Part shown: positions 1 through 7,527 of the stretch, piece by piece
Position numbering within the stretch: position 1 is the stretch's first letter
How the letters are laid out: each line of letters opens with the position of its first letter
DNA from: DASQJL01 sp035689165
GTDB taxonomy: Bacteria; Eisenbacteria; RBG-16-71-46; SZUA-252
Assembly: GCA_035689165.1 (NCBI GenBank)
Contig: DASSLZ010000256.1
Location: 1 to 22,721 of the forward strand
Length of the DNA stretch: 22,721 nucleotides
Direction: 5' to 3'
The notes under the pieces: generated by a model
Databases searched by the model: none
What the model was told of the DNA's origin: nothing
What the model saw: only the letters and a program-made list of their open reading frames with translations
Program-made: the position numbers and the translations under genes

Positions 1-1521
1 TACCGCGTGCTCGTGGAGTCCAGTCCGCAGGGGCTCCTCATCGTGCAGGGGGGAAAGGCGGTCTTCGCGAACCGGGCCATCGCCCAGATGGCGGACCGGC
101 TCGAGTCGGAGCTGCTCCATCCGGGGTTCGATCCGCTCATCATCTTCGACGGCGAGGCGCAGGAATCGCTGCGGGAGGCTCTCGAGGGCGCGAACGCCGC
201 GGCCGTCCAGCGCACGACCGAGATCGTCCAGCCGGTCGGCCGGCGGATTCCTGTCGAGGTGCAGACGGCGCCGCTCGTCTTTCAGAATCACCCGGCGGCG
301 ATGGTTCTGGTCTCCGACGTCTCCGCGCTCCGCGATCTTCAAGATCGCCTGGTGCGCGGCGAGAAGCTGCGCGCCCTGGGCGAGCTGGCGGCCGGCGTGG
401 CGCACGACTTCAACAACAACCTCGGCATCATCCTGGGCCGCACGCAGCTCCTCCTGTCGCGCACCGGCGACCCGGCGCTCGTCTCCGGGCTCAACGTGAT
501 CCGGCAAGCCGCCATGGACGGCGGCGAGGCGGTGCGCCGCATCCAGCAGTTCAGCCGCGTGCGCGAGGACCGCGCCCACGAGCCGCTCGACCTGACCGCG
601 ATCGCCGAGGAGGTGGTCGAGATCACGCGCGGCAAGTGGAAGAACGACGCGGAGCGGCGCGGGGTCAAGGTGGAGGTCCGGATCGAGGCGGCCGACGCGC
701 CCTCGATCCTGGGTTCGCGCGCCGAGATCCGGGAAGCGATGACGAACCTGATCTTCAACGCCGTCGACGCCCTTCCGCGCGGCGGGCGGATCGACGTGCG
801 CTGCCGCGCCGAGGCGGGGCAGGCCGTGATCGAGGTGGCGGACGACGGCGTCGGCATGGACGAGGACGTCCGAAGCCGCATGTTCGAGCCCTTCTTCACG
901 ACGAAGGGTCTCTCGGGAACGGGCCTGGGTCTCTCGATGGTCTACGGCATCGTGTCGCGCCACCAGGGGACGATCGAGGTGGAGACCGGGGTGGGACAGG
1001 GGACGGTGGTGCGCATGCGCTTCCCCGTGACCGATCAGCTGGAGCGGCCGGCCTCGCCGGCGCGCCCCGAGCCCAGCCGGGTGGCCGCGCGCGTGCTGGT
1101 CGTGGACGACGAGCTGGAGCTGCTCCACGTTCTCGAGGAGGCGCTTTCGGCCGCGGGACACGTCGTGACCGCCGCCTCCTCCGGGCTCGAAGGGATCGAG
1201 CGCTTCCGGGAGGGAGCCTTCGACGTGGTGCTGACCGACCTGGGTATGGCGGACGTGAGCGGGTGGGAGCTGGCGCGGACGGTGCGCCAGGAGGGGAGCG
1301 CGTCGGTCGTTCTGGGGCTGGTGACCGGATGGGGGGCCACGATCAGCCAGGAGATGGTGGTGGGGCACGGCGTCGACTTCGTGGTGGCGAAGCCGTTCGA
1401 CGTGGAGGACCTGATCGCACGCACCAACCGCGCGATCGAGTCGAAGCAAGGCTTGGCCGCGGCCGCGGACCCCGCTATTCCTCCGACAGACGCTTCACCC
1501 AGCGGACGTCGCCGGACCTGA
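1..1521 (+). CDS. Hybrid sensor histidine kinase (PAS-HisKA-HATPase-receiver), 5' partial
   Basis: The frame is open from base 1, so the N-terminus lies outside the window; residues here are counted from the GTG at 7. Residues 1-105 look like a PAS sensor domain. The phosphoacceptor box is GELAAGVAHDFNN with His133. The ATP-binding lid follows: N-box NLIFNAVDAL (about 248-257), DDGVGM (279-284), F-box EPFFTTK (294-300) and GTGLGLS (304-310). A short linker leads to a receiver domain (361-475) with acidic pair Asp367/Asp368, phosphoacceptor Asp411 in VLTDLG, Thr440 and Lys462. All catalytic residues are present, so it should autophosphorylate and pass the phosphate to its own receiver. The visible part is soluble with no membrane segment; any sensor or membrane portion would be upstream. 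The HDFNN form of the H-box is typical of the NtrB-like/HisKA_4-type soluble kinases. Its last 47 bases overlap tail-to-tail with the GNAT gene on the other strand. The signal and target are unknown. Confidence 0.93.
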   Translation, partial: YRVLVESSPQGLLIVQGGKAVFANRAIAQMADRLESELLHPGFDPLIIFDGEAQESLREALEGANAAAVQRTTEIVQPVGRRIPVEVQTAPLVFQNHPAAMVLVSDVSALRDLQDRLVRGEKLRALGELAAGVAHDFNNNLGIILGRTQLLLSRTGDPALVSGLNVIRQAAMDGGEAVRRIQQFSRVREDRAHEPLDLTAIAEEVVEITRGKWKNDAERRGVKVEVRIEAADAPSILGSRAEIREAMTNLIFNAVDALPRGGRIDVRCRAEAGQAVIEVADDGVGMDEDVRSRMFEPFFTTKGLSGTGLGLSMVYGIVSRHQGTIEVETGVGQGTVVRMRFPVTDQLERPASPARPEPSRVAARVLVVDDELELLHVLEEALSAAGHVVTAASSGLEGIERFREGAFDVVLTDLGMADVSGWELARTVRQEGSASVVLGLVTGWGATISQEMVVGHGVDFVVAKPFDVEDLIARTNRAIESKQGLAAAADPAIPPTDASPSGRRRT

Positions 1522-1984
1522 GCCGCCGCTGGCGGTAGCCCATCGCCTCGAGGAAACGCTCGCCGTCGTCGTATCCCTCCGGCACCTCCGCCGCGATCGA
1601 AGGCACGCCCAGCTCGTCGCCCAGGAACTGCTCGGCCATCTCCAGCGCGGCGCGGCCGTAGCCCTTGCCCCGCTCGCCCTGGGCGATCACGAGGCCCCGG
1701 AGGGCGGCCGGATGCTCGTCGGAGCCCGACTCGATCTCGATCGTGCCGATCAGGCTCTTCGTGTCGGTCCGCCGGACCGCGAAGTAGAAGCGGCTCTCGT
1801 CGGCGATCGCCTCCTCGTACATCATCTCCACGTCGGTCGGGTCGAAGTCGGAAGAGCCGGTCAGCGCCTCGAAGTAATCGGGAGCGTCCAGGTAGACCTT
1901 CCAGATGGCCGGGAGATGCTCGGGCCCCGGCACCTCGAGGGTGACCAGGGGGCCGTCGATCCGGGTGGTGGTGGAGCCGCTCAT
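1475..1984 (-). CDS. GNAT-family N-acetyltransferase
   Basis: A 169-residue protein of normal single-domain GNAT length. The acetyl-CoA pyrophosphate-binding motif is visible at 102-110 (QGERGKGYGRAAL, the Q/R-x-x-G-x-G/A signature), preceded by the beta-4 strand AALRGLVIA. The C-terminal GERFLEAMGYRQ segment is the usual last helix-strand of the fold, as in RimJ/RimL-like acetyltransferases. The acceptor substrate cannot be deduced. The ATG shares ATGA with the stop of the protease gene upstream, and no strong ribosome site precedes it, so translation is probably coupled to that gene. It is the last gene of the minus-strand run, and its 3' end overlaps the histidine kinase gene by 47 bases. 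No terminator hairpin with a T-tract is visible after it. Confidence 0.9.
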   Translation of the reverse strand: MSGSTTTRIDGPLVTLEVPGPEHLPAIWKVYLDAPDYFEALTGSSDFDPTDVEMMYEEAIADESRFYFAVRRTDTKSLIGTIEIESGSDEHPAALRGLVIAQGERGKGYGRAALEMAEQFLGDELGVPSIAAEVPEGYDDGERFLEAMGYRQRRLRSGDVRWVKRLSEE

Positions 1985-4941
1985 CGCAGGAGCACCGCCT
2001 TTTGCACGCGCGTCCGGTTTCCGGAGCGCAGCTCGAAGAAGTAGATCCCCGCGCCCGCCGGGCGTCCCCGCCCGTCCGTTCCGTCCCAGGTGAGCCGAAG
2101 ATCGGAGGGCCGGCCCGCTCCGCGGGCCAGCGTGCGGACGAGCCGTCCGTCCGCGGTGAACACGCGTACCATAAAGGGGCCGCTCCGGTCCAGGGAGACG
2201 GCCACCGAGGCCCCCGCGCGGAAGGGGTTCGGCCGCACCGACGAGAGGGCGAACACCCGGGGCGCTTCGCCGACCGTCACCGAGATCGGGCCCGCCTCGG
2301 CGGCCGGCTCTCCCTCGCGGGAGGCCGTGATCCAGTAGCGGTAGGCGCCCGGCGCCACGTCCGTGTCCAGGTAGCCGCCGTCGGAGGCGGGCACCGTGGC
2401 GATCCGCCGTCGCGTGCCGTCGTCGCCCTCGCGGTCAATCCCCACCGAGCTGGCGGCGCCGTCGGCGACGCTCCACGACAGCCGGACCGCGGCGGGGCCG
2501 CCGGCCGGCCCCGCCGCCGCGTCGAAGCTCGCGATCGCGATCGCCACCGTCGCGCAGGCCGAGGTGCCCCCCACGAGCACGTCGTCGATCCACCAGCCCA
2601 GACCCTCGTTGGGGGGCTCGGAGCGGAACCGGAACGCGAACTGGACGATTCCCGAATAGCCCGTGAGCGGCACGTCGACGCGCGTGAACGTGGTCTGGGT
2701 CCCGCTGAACCGGTCCCCCGTGTTGTAGCCGCCCACCGGCTCGAGCGGCGTCCACGTGGCGCCGGAATTGGTGGAGATCTCGACCGTCAGGCCGTCGAAG
2801 GCGAACTCGCTGTCGTAGCGCTGCCAGAAGGAGAGCGTATCGCTGGTGCCCGTGAGCCGGACCGGCTGGCTCACGAGCCGCGCGTCCTGCGACGGCGCGT
2901 AGTGTCCGATGAAGCCGAACGGCCCCAGTCTCCAGGCCCAGCTCCCGCCGGGGGTGTGGTTGACGCCCGCTTCGCGGTGCCATTCGCTGACGCCCCCGCA
3001 GCCGAGCGGCACCGAGACCCACCGGCGCGCGGTGGCGTTCTCGAAGTCCTCGCAGATGCCGCTGCGCTGTCCGATCAGGATCTGCACGCTGTCGGCGAGA
3101 ACGAGGCCCGCGGCGTCGGAGACCGCGATGGTGAGATTGCAGCCGCGCGGATCGGGGGTGGGGTTGATGACGGCGAAGATCACCGAACCCGTGTCCGAGG
3201 CTGCCCCGCCCAGAACCCCGTAGTAGACCGAGTCGGCCAGGAGCCCCGCGTAGGGCTCGGTGACGGCCACCCGCGCCGTGAGGACGCCGGTCGGCGTGGT
3301 GTCCAGGTTCTGCAGGGGGATGTGGATCCGGACGGTCTCCCCCGGTTCGACGAGCCCGTTACCGTTGTTATTGTTCCCGAGGAAGGGAGAGTCGTCCACC
3401 GTCACGGCGTTCCGGCGCACCGACGTCCCGCTCACGAAGAAATCGGCCGTCACGTCCCGGGGCTCCGCTCCCGTTTCGGCGATGTTCCGGATCGCCACCT
3501 GCGAGATGCCGCCGCAGTAGGAGTCGCTGTTGGGACAGCTGTTCGCGTCGAACGCGGCGCGCGCGCCCGCCCCGGGCCAGGGATCGTAGGCGTCGCCCCG
3601 GTTTCCGACCACGATCACCGACCCCTCGCACGCCGGCTCGCTGGCCGCCGACCCGCGCGCCAGATCCAGGTTCTGGACCCCGGTGAAGCCCGACGCGGCC
3701 TCGATGCCGCCCCCTTCCTCCACGTCCACCTGCTTATGGGACGCCGTGTTGTTCCCGATGATCCCGGTGTCCACGTGGTAGATCATGAGGCCGTGCGCCG
3801 CGGTCGAATCCCGCTCCATCGTGGATTTCACGAGCGCGGCGTCGAAGCCGATCGGCTGGCGGTTCTCCACGAGGAAGTACTCGCCGGCTTCGACCCCGTT
3901 GGTCCAGAGGCGGAACGCGCGTCCCGAGGTTTCCACCGGAGGAATCGTCACGCCGGCGCTGTCGCGGGTCACCCAGGTGGGCTGGAGCCAGCCGAGCGCT
4001 TCCTTGGACCAGGCCGAGAGGTGCGCGGGGCAGCTCCCCACCGTCTGGTCCGGAAGGTGGTTGAAGAGTCCCGAGGCCATCAGATCCCACTCGCCGAGCC
4101 CCTCGTTGGCTCCCGGAAGGCCGCTCGTGTCGTAGAGGTCGGGAAGTCCGAGCACGTGTCCGAACTCATGGCAGAAGACGCCGATCGTCATCAACGCGCC
4201 CTTCGTGGTCCAGGGCGTCGTGAGGAACCACTCCTCCGGCTCCGTCGTGTAGTCGTAGACGATCACGCCGTCCGCCGACGTCCCTCCGCGAGGCCCCGGC
4301 ACGTTCCACTTGTGGGACCAGATGTCCGAGGTGGGGTCGCCCGTTTCCTCGGCGCCCGGACCCGCGTGGACGATGAAGATTCCGTCCACCTCGCCGTCGT
4401 CGTCGCCGTCGTGCGGGATGCCGTCGGGCCCGTCATTGTCGAACTGGGTGAAGTCCACGTCGGGCTCCGCGAGACGGACGGCGTCGAGCGCCATCACCTG
4501 CGCGTTCAGGGGGCCCGGGCCCTGGCCTCCGTCCGTGCCCACGTAGTCGGTATAGGGGCGCGGGGCCGTGTACCACCGGGTCACGACGCCGTCGACGTCG
4601 AACGCGCCGCCCGACACCTCGTTGTAGTAGTCGCGAAAGCTCCCGCCGGGACGGGTTCCCTTGGAGAAGAGGAGATCGGCGAAGTCGGCCGGCGTGTGGT
4701 TCAGCGTGTCGGCGGGGTGATCGGAGAACTGGAGCAGGATGACGAGGACCTTGTACTTGCTGCCCACGGTCGTCCGGACCTGGGACGGGGCGTTCAGCCC
4801 GGGCTGCCTCAGGGGGATCCGCGGGGCCTGGAACGCCGTGGCGCGCCGGCCTGGAGCCGAAGGGTAGAGCGGTGGAGCGGCGGATACCCGGCCGGCCGGC
4901 ATGAGCAGGCAGGCCAGCGCGATCCCGAAGACGGCGCGCAA
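1981..4941 (-). CDS. Secreted M6-family metalloprotease with C-terminal FlgD-Ig-like domain
   Basis: About 986 residues when started at the TTG at 4941, which has GGAGGGA nine bases upstream and begins a clean signal peptide (RAVFGIALACLLMPAGRVSA, then AAPP). A longer frame back to 5067 is open but would overlap the glycosyltransferase gene and bury the signal peptide. The zinc site is HEFGHVLGLPDLYD (His258, Glu259, His262), followed by GEWDLMASG, both hallmarks of peptidase family M6 (immune inhibitor A-like). An acidic stretch DGDDDGEVDG before it may bind calcium. Later regions include a CARDB/Ig-like segment (GNGLVEPGETVRI), a MAM/jelly-roll-like region (about 630-800) with WWIDDV, a fibronectin-like domain, and a C-terminal FlgD-Ig-like module (last ~90 residues: VRPNPF, WDGTDGRGRPAGAGIYFFEL, KAVLLR). 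Such tails are seen on secreted proteins in FCB-related phyla and may serve in sorting. Likely an extracellular endopeptidase; its substrate is unknown. It lies 40 bases after the glycosyltransferase stop and shares ATGA with the GNAT gene. Confidence 0.92.
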   Translation of the reverse strand: MRAVFGIALACLLMPAGRVSAAPPLYPSAPGRRATAFQAPRIPLRQPGLNAPSQVRTTVGSKYKVLVILLQFSDHPADTLNHTPADFADLLFSKGTRPGGSFRDYYNEVSGGAFDVDGVVTRWYTAPRPYTDYVGTDGGQGPGPLNAQVMALDAVRLAEPDVDFTQFDNDGPDGIPHDGDDDGEVDGIFIVHAGPGAEETGDPTSDIWSHKWNVPGPRGGTSADGVIVYDYTTEPEEWFLTTPWTTKGALMTIGVFCHEFGHVLGLPDLYDTSGLPGANEGLGEWDLMASGLFNHLPDQTVGSCPAHLSAWSKEALGWLQPTWVTRDSAGVTIPPVETSGRAFRLWTNGVEAGEYFLVENRQPIGFDAALVKSTMERDSTAAHGLMIYHVDTGIIGNNTASHKQVDVEEGGGIEAASGFTGVQNLDLARGSAASEPACEGSVIVVGNRGDAYDPWPGAGARAAFDANSCPNSDSYCGGISQVAIRNIAETGAEPRDVTADFFVSGTSVRRNAVTVDDSPFLGNNNNGNGLVEPGETVRIHIPLQNLDTTPTGVLTARVAVTEPYAGLLADSVYYGVLGGAASDTGSVIFAVINPTPDPRGCNLTIAVSDAAGLVLADSVQILIGQRSGICEDFENATARRWVSVPLGCGGVSEWHREAGVNHTPGGSWAWRLGPFGFIGHYAPSQDARLVSQPVRLTGTSDTLSFWQRYDSEFAFDGLTVEISTNSGATWTPLEPVGGYNTGDRFSGTQTTFTRVDVPLTGYSGIVQFAFRFRSEPPNEGLGWWIDDVLVGGTSACATVAIAIASFDAAAGPAGGPAAVRLSWSVADGAASSVGIDREGDDGTRRRIATVPASDGGYLDTDVAPGAYRYWITASREGEPAAEAGPISVTVGEAPRVFALSSVRPNPFRAGASVAVSLDRSGPFMVRVFTADGRLVRTLARGAGRPSDLRLTWDGTDGRGRPAGAGIYFFELRSGNRTRVQKAVLLR

Positions 4942-4950
4942 ACGACGAAC

Positions 4951-4957
4951 TCCCTCC
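4951..4957 (-). promoter_or_regulatory. Ribosome binding site deciding the protease start
   Basis: GGAGGGA on the minus strand lies nine bases before the TTG at 4941. It supports the internal TTG as the true start over the upstream TTG at 5067, which lies inside the preceding gene. Confidence 0.6.
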
Positions 4958-4981
4958 GGCAGGGATGGGTCGTGGCGCCGA

Positions 4982-6433
4982 TCAGGGTTTGACGGAAGCA
5001 ACCTCCGCGCGCCCGAAGCCGGCGCGCTCCTGCTTCCCCCAGCCGCCACGTCCCAAGAGGATATCAACCATGGCGCCCAGGCGGAAGAAGAGGGTGAGGA
5101 TGCGGTAGGTGAAGTTCTCGATCACCCCGATGGCGATCATCAGGGCGAAGTCGCCCCAGGAGCGGTAGAGCCCGAACGACAGTTCCTCCAGGAAGACCGC
5201 GGAGATCGACAGGAAGGCCCCCGAGGTCACCGACAGGAAGAGAAACGCCCAGAAGTAGAGGGGGGACAGGAAACCCATGAAGTAGGCGATCGGGAGCACG
5301 ATGTAGCCGATCACCTCGACGATCGGCCCGAGCAGCTCGAACAGGAAGTAGTAGGGCATTCCGAGCCAGCGGAGCGACCCCGACTTCTTCTCCCAGAAGA
5401 TCGAGCGGTGGAGCCAGAGCGAGTGGATCAGCCCCCGGTGCCAGCGGCCCCTCTGGCGCGCCAGCGTGCGCAGGCCCTGCGGCACCTCGGTCCAGCAGAT
5501 CGGGTCGGGCAGGAAGACGACCGAATAGGGCCGCCCCTGCTCGCGCATCGCGTGGTGGAGGCGCAGGACCAGCTCCATGTCCTCGGTCACGACGTCCGAG
5601 CGGTAGCCCCCCACTTCGACGACGACGTCCTTCCGGAACAGGCTGAACACGCCCGAAAGGATGAGGAGGTTGTTCATGGCCGAAAGCCCGAGGCGGCTCG
5701 CGACGAAAGCGCGCAGGTATTCGACCACCTGGAACGCGGCCAGGACGTTCTGCGGGAGGTGCGGATCCACCACGCGGCCGCGTTCCACCGTGCAGCCGTT
5801 GGCGACGCGGACCTGGCCGCCCACCGCGATCACGCGATCGGGATCTTCCAGGAACGGACGCACCACGCGCAGGAGCGCGTTCTCCTGGAACACGGAGTCG
5901 GCGTCGATGGTGCAGAAGAGCGGATATCGTGAGACGTTGATGCCCGCGTTCAGGGCGGCGCTCTTGCCCGCGTGCGCCTGGTCCACCACGACCAGGTTCG
6001 GGATCGTCGGGGAGCGGTAGATGCCTCGCAGGATCGCGTCGGTCGGGATGCTCCGGCGGACGATCGCCTCGCGGCGCACCAGCCCGAATTCGCGGGTCAG
6101 CCGCTCCAGCGTTCCGTCGGTGGATCCGTCGTTGATGACGATCACCTCGTGCTGCGGATAGTCGAGGGAGAGCACCGATCGCACCGCTTCGACCACCGTG
6201 GTCTCCTCGTTGTAGGCGGGGACGAGCACGCTGATCGGGAAGGTGAAGTGCGACTTGGCCACCGCTTCGTAATCGGCGTAGAAGTTCTGGGCCAGCCGCC
6301 GGCGCATGTCGAAGAAGGAGACGATGAGCAGCGTGAAGAGCACGAGCTGGAGCGCCGTGAAGTAGACGAGCACGATGATGCTCACGACGTTGAGCGCCGG
6401 GAAGAGCCAGGTCGGAGCGTCGATCGCGTTCAT
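4982..6433 (-). CDS. Membrane glycosyltransferase family 2, processive polysaccharide synthase type
   Basis: 483 residues with the PgaC/IcaA/BcsA-type plan. There is an N-terminal membrane segment (about 10-41), a cytoplasmic GT-A catalytic domain, then three to four membrane helices (about 361-455). The catalytic signatures are present: VPAYNEE (71-77), Asp102 in NDGSTDGT, DAD (177-179) binding the metal-UDP, TED (283-285) with the presumed base Asp285, and QRGRW (327-331), the Q-x-x-R-W motif of processive synthases. The protein should polymerise a beta-linked sugar from a nucleotide sugar and push the chain across the inner membrane; which sugar cannot be told. No PilZ domain is fused, so direct c-di-GMP control of the BcsA kind is not evident. 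The ATG is one base after the HEAT-protein stop with GGGAGG six bases upstream, and the neighbours (HEAT, TPR-barrel, glycosidase) look like its assembly partners. Confidence 0.94.
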   Translation of the reverse strand: MNAIDAPTWLFPALNVVSIIVLVYFTALQLVLFTLLIVSFFDMRRRLAQNFYADYEAVAKSHFTFPISVLVPAYNEETTVVEAVRSVLSLDYPQHEVIVINDGSTDGTLERLTREFGLVRREAIVRRSIPTDAILRGIYRSPTIPNLVVVDQAHAGKSAALNAGINVSRYPLFCTIDADSVFQENALLRVVRPFLEDPDRVIAVGGQVRVANGCTVERGRVVDPHLPQNVLAAFQVVEYLRAFVASRLGLSAMNNLLILSGVFSLFRKDVVVEVGGYRSDVVTEDMELVLRLHHAMREQGRPYSVVFLPDPICWTEVPQGLRTLARQRGRWHRGLIHSLWLHRSIFWEKKSGSLRWLGMPYYFLFELLGPIVEVIGYIVLPIAYFMGFLSPLYFWAFLFLSVTSGAFLSISAVFLEELSFGLYRSWGDFALMIAIGVIENFTYRILTLFFRLGAMVDILLGRGGWGKQERAGFGRAEVASVKP

Positions 6434-6434
6434 G

Positions 6435-7508
6435 TCAGCCTCCCGTCGCGGCCCGCTGGGGCGGGACCGCGGGCACGCCCAGGGTGGCCAGTCCTTCCGT
6501 GGCGCAGTCGCGCGCGAAGCGGTCGTTCGATTGCAGGGCCGAGAGGAGCGCCGGCTTGGCCGGCTCGCCCAGCAGCACCAGGGCGTCCAGCGCGTTCTTG
6601 CGCACCCACCAGGATCGGTCCTCGAGCATCCGGCCCAGCGCCCCCGCCATCGTGGGGTCGCCGATCTTGCCCAGCGCCTCGGCGGCGTGCGCGCGCACGA
6701 ACCACACCGGGTCGCGGAGCGCGGCTTCGACCATCGCGGCCGTGGAGCGATCGGCGATCGCGCCCAAGGCCCAGGCCGCGGACGAACGGACGTCCGGCTC
6801 GGGATCGAGGAGCGCGTCGCCCAGCGAGCGGGCCGCGCGTCCGTCCTTGATCTCGCCCAGGATGCGGGCGGCCCAGAAGCGGGCCTTCGGGGTGCCGTCG
6901 CGGAGCGCGCGAATCAGCAGCGGTGCGGTGCGGGCGCCCATCTCGATGCAGATCGCGGCAATGCGCGCCGAGACCGACTGCTCGTGCTTGCCCAGAAGCC
7001 CGACCAGCGCCTCCTCGGCGGCTTGCAGCTTCATCTTGCCGAGGGCGCGGGCGGCGACGTTGCGCACGTCGGGATCCCTGTCCTCCAGCGCGGCCAGCAG
7101 GGCGGGCACCGATGCCGGCACCTTGAGCTCGCCCAGGAGCCGGAGCGCATGGGCGCGCGACCACTTGAGGGGGCTCTTCGTCTCGCGGAGGTAATGGGCG
7201 ATTACCCCCTGCTGCTCGAGGGAGCGGATCACGTCGAGGCGGAGGGATAGCTCCAGCTGGCTCACCTCCTCCGCGGCGAGCTGCGACCAGCGGCCGGTGA
7301 GCCCGTTGGCGATCTCGCGATAGGCCGCATCGCGCTGCTCTCCGCCGGCCAGCAAGAGGAAGCTCTGGCGGAGCCGGTCGAGGAAGCGGCGCCGCGAATC
7401 GTCCTCGCGGTTGGAGTGGATCTTGTTCACGACGGCCGCCATGGTCGTGAGCGCCAGGATCCCGAGCAGGAGTCCCAGCGTGATCACCAGCGCCTGGTAG
7501 TCGATCAT
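6435..7508 (-). CDS. Membrane-anchored HEAT-repeat protein
   Basis: 357 residues. A single hydrophobic segment (about 6-27) at the N-terminus anchors it, followed by a basic stretch (HSNREDDSRRRFLDR) that suggests the rest is cytoplasmic. From about 110 to 345 there are at least seven HEAT-like helical pairs, with recurring cores such as DPDVRNVAARALGKM, TPKARFWAARILGEI, DPEPDVRSSAAWALGAI, PVWFVRAHAAEALGKI and SWWVRKNALDALVLL. HEAT arrays are protein-binding scaffolds, and no catalytic motif is visible. Its position directly before the glycosyltransferase (one base apart) and after the TPR-barrel gene suggests it docks on the synthase at the inner membrane, filling the place of the small partner subunit (as PgaD) in known systems. 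That role is inference from position only. A GAGGGGG ribosome site precedes the ATG. Confidence 0.9.
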   Translation of the reverse strand: MIDYQALVITLGLLLGILALTTMAAVVNKIHSNREDDSRRRFLDRLRQSFLLLAGGEQRDAAYREIANGLTGRWSQLAAEEVSQLELSLRLDVIRSLEQQGVIAHYLRETKSPLKWSRAHALRLLGELKVPASVPALLAALEDRDPDVRNVAARALGKMKLQAAEEALVGLLGKHEQSVSARIAAICIEMGARTAPLLIRALRDGTPKARFWAARILGEIKDGRAARSLGDALLDPEPDVRSSAAWALGAIADRSTAAMVEAALRDPVWFVRAHAAEALGKIGDPTMAGALGRMLEDRSWWVRKNALDALVLLGEPAKPALLSALQSNDRFARDCATEGLATLGVPAVPPQRAATGG

Positions 7509-7527
7509 GCGATCCCCCTCGCCGCGC

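Noticed and set aside
2520..2550. GATCGCGATCGCGATCG run, like a HIP1-type repeat
   Set aside because: It falls in coding sequence of the protease (codons for Ala-Ile) and is explained by GC-rich codon use.
2002..4992. Long open frame on the plus strand opposite the M6 protease
   Set aside because: It is a GC-rich shadow frame: Arg/Gly/Ala-rich, no domain, while the opposite strand carries signal peptide, HEFGH and FlgD-like tail.
4942..5067. N-terminal extension of the protease to the TTG at 5067
   Set aside because: It would overlap the synthase C-terminus and put 42 residues before the signal peptide; the TTG at 4941 has the ribosome site.
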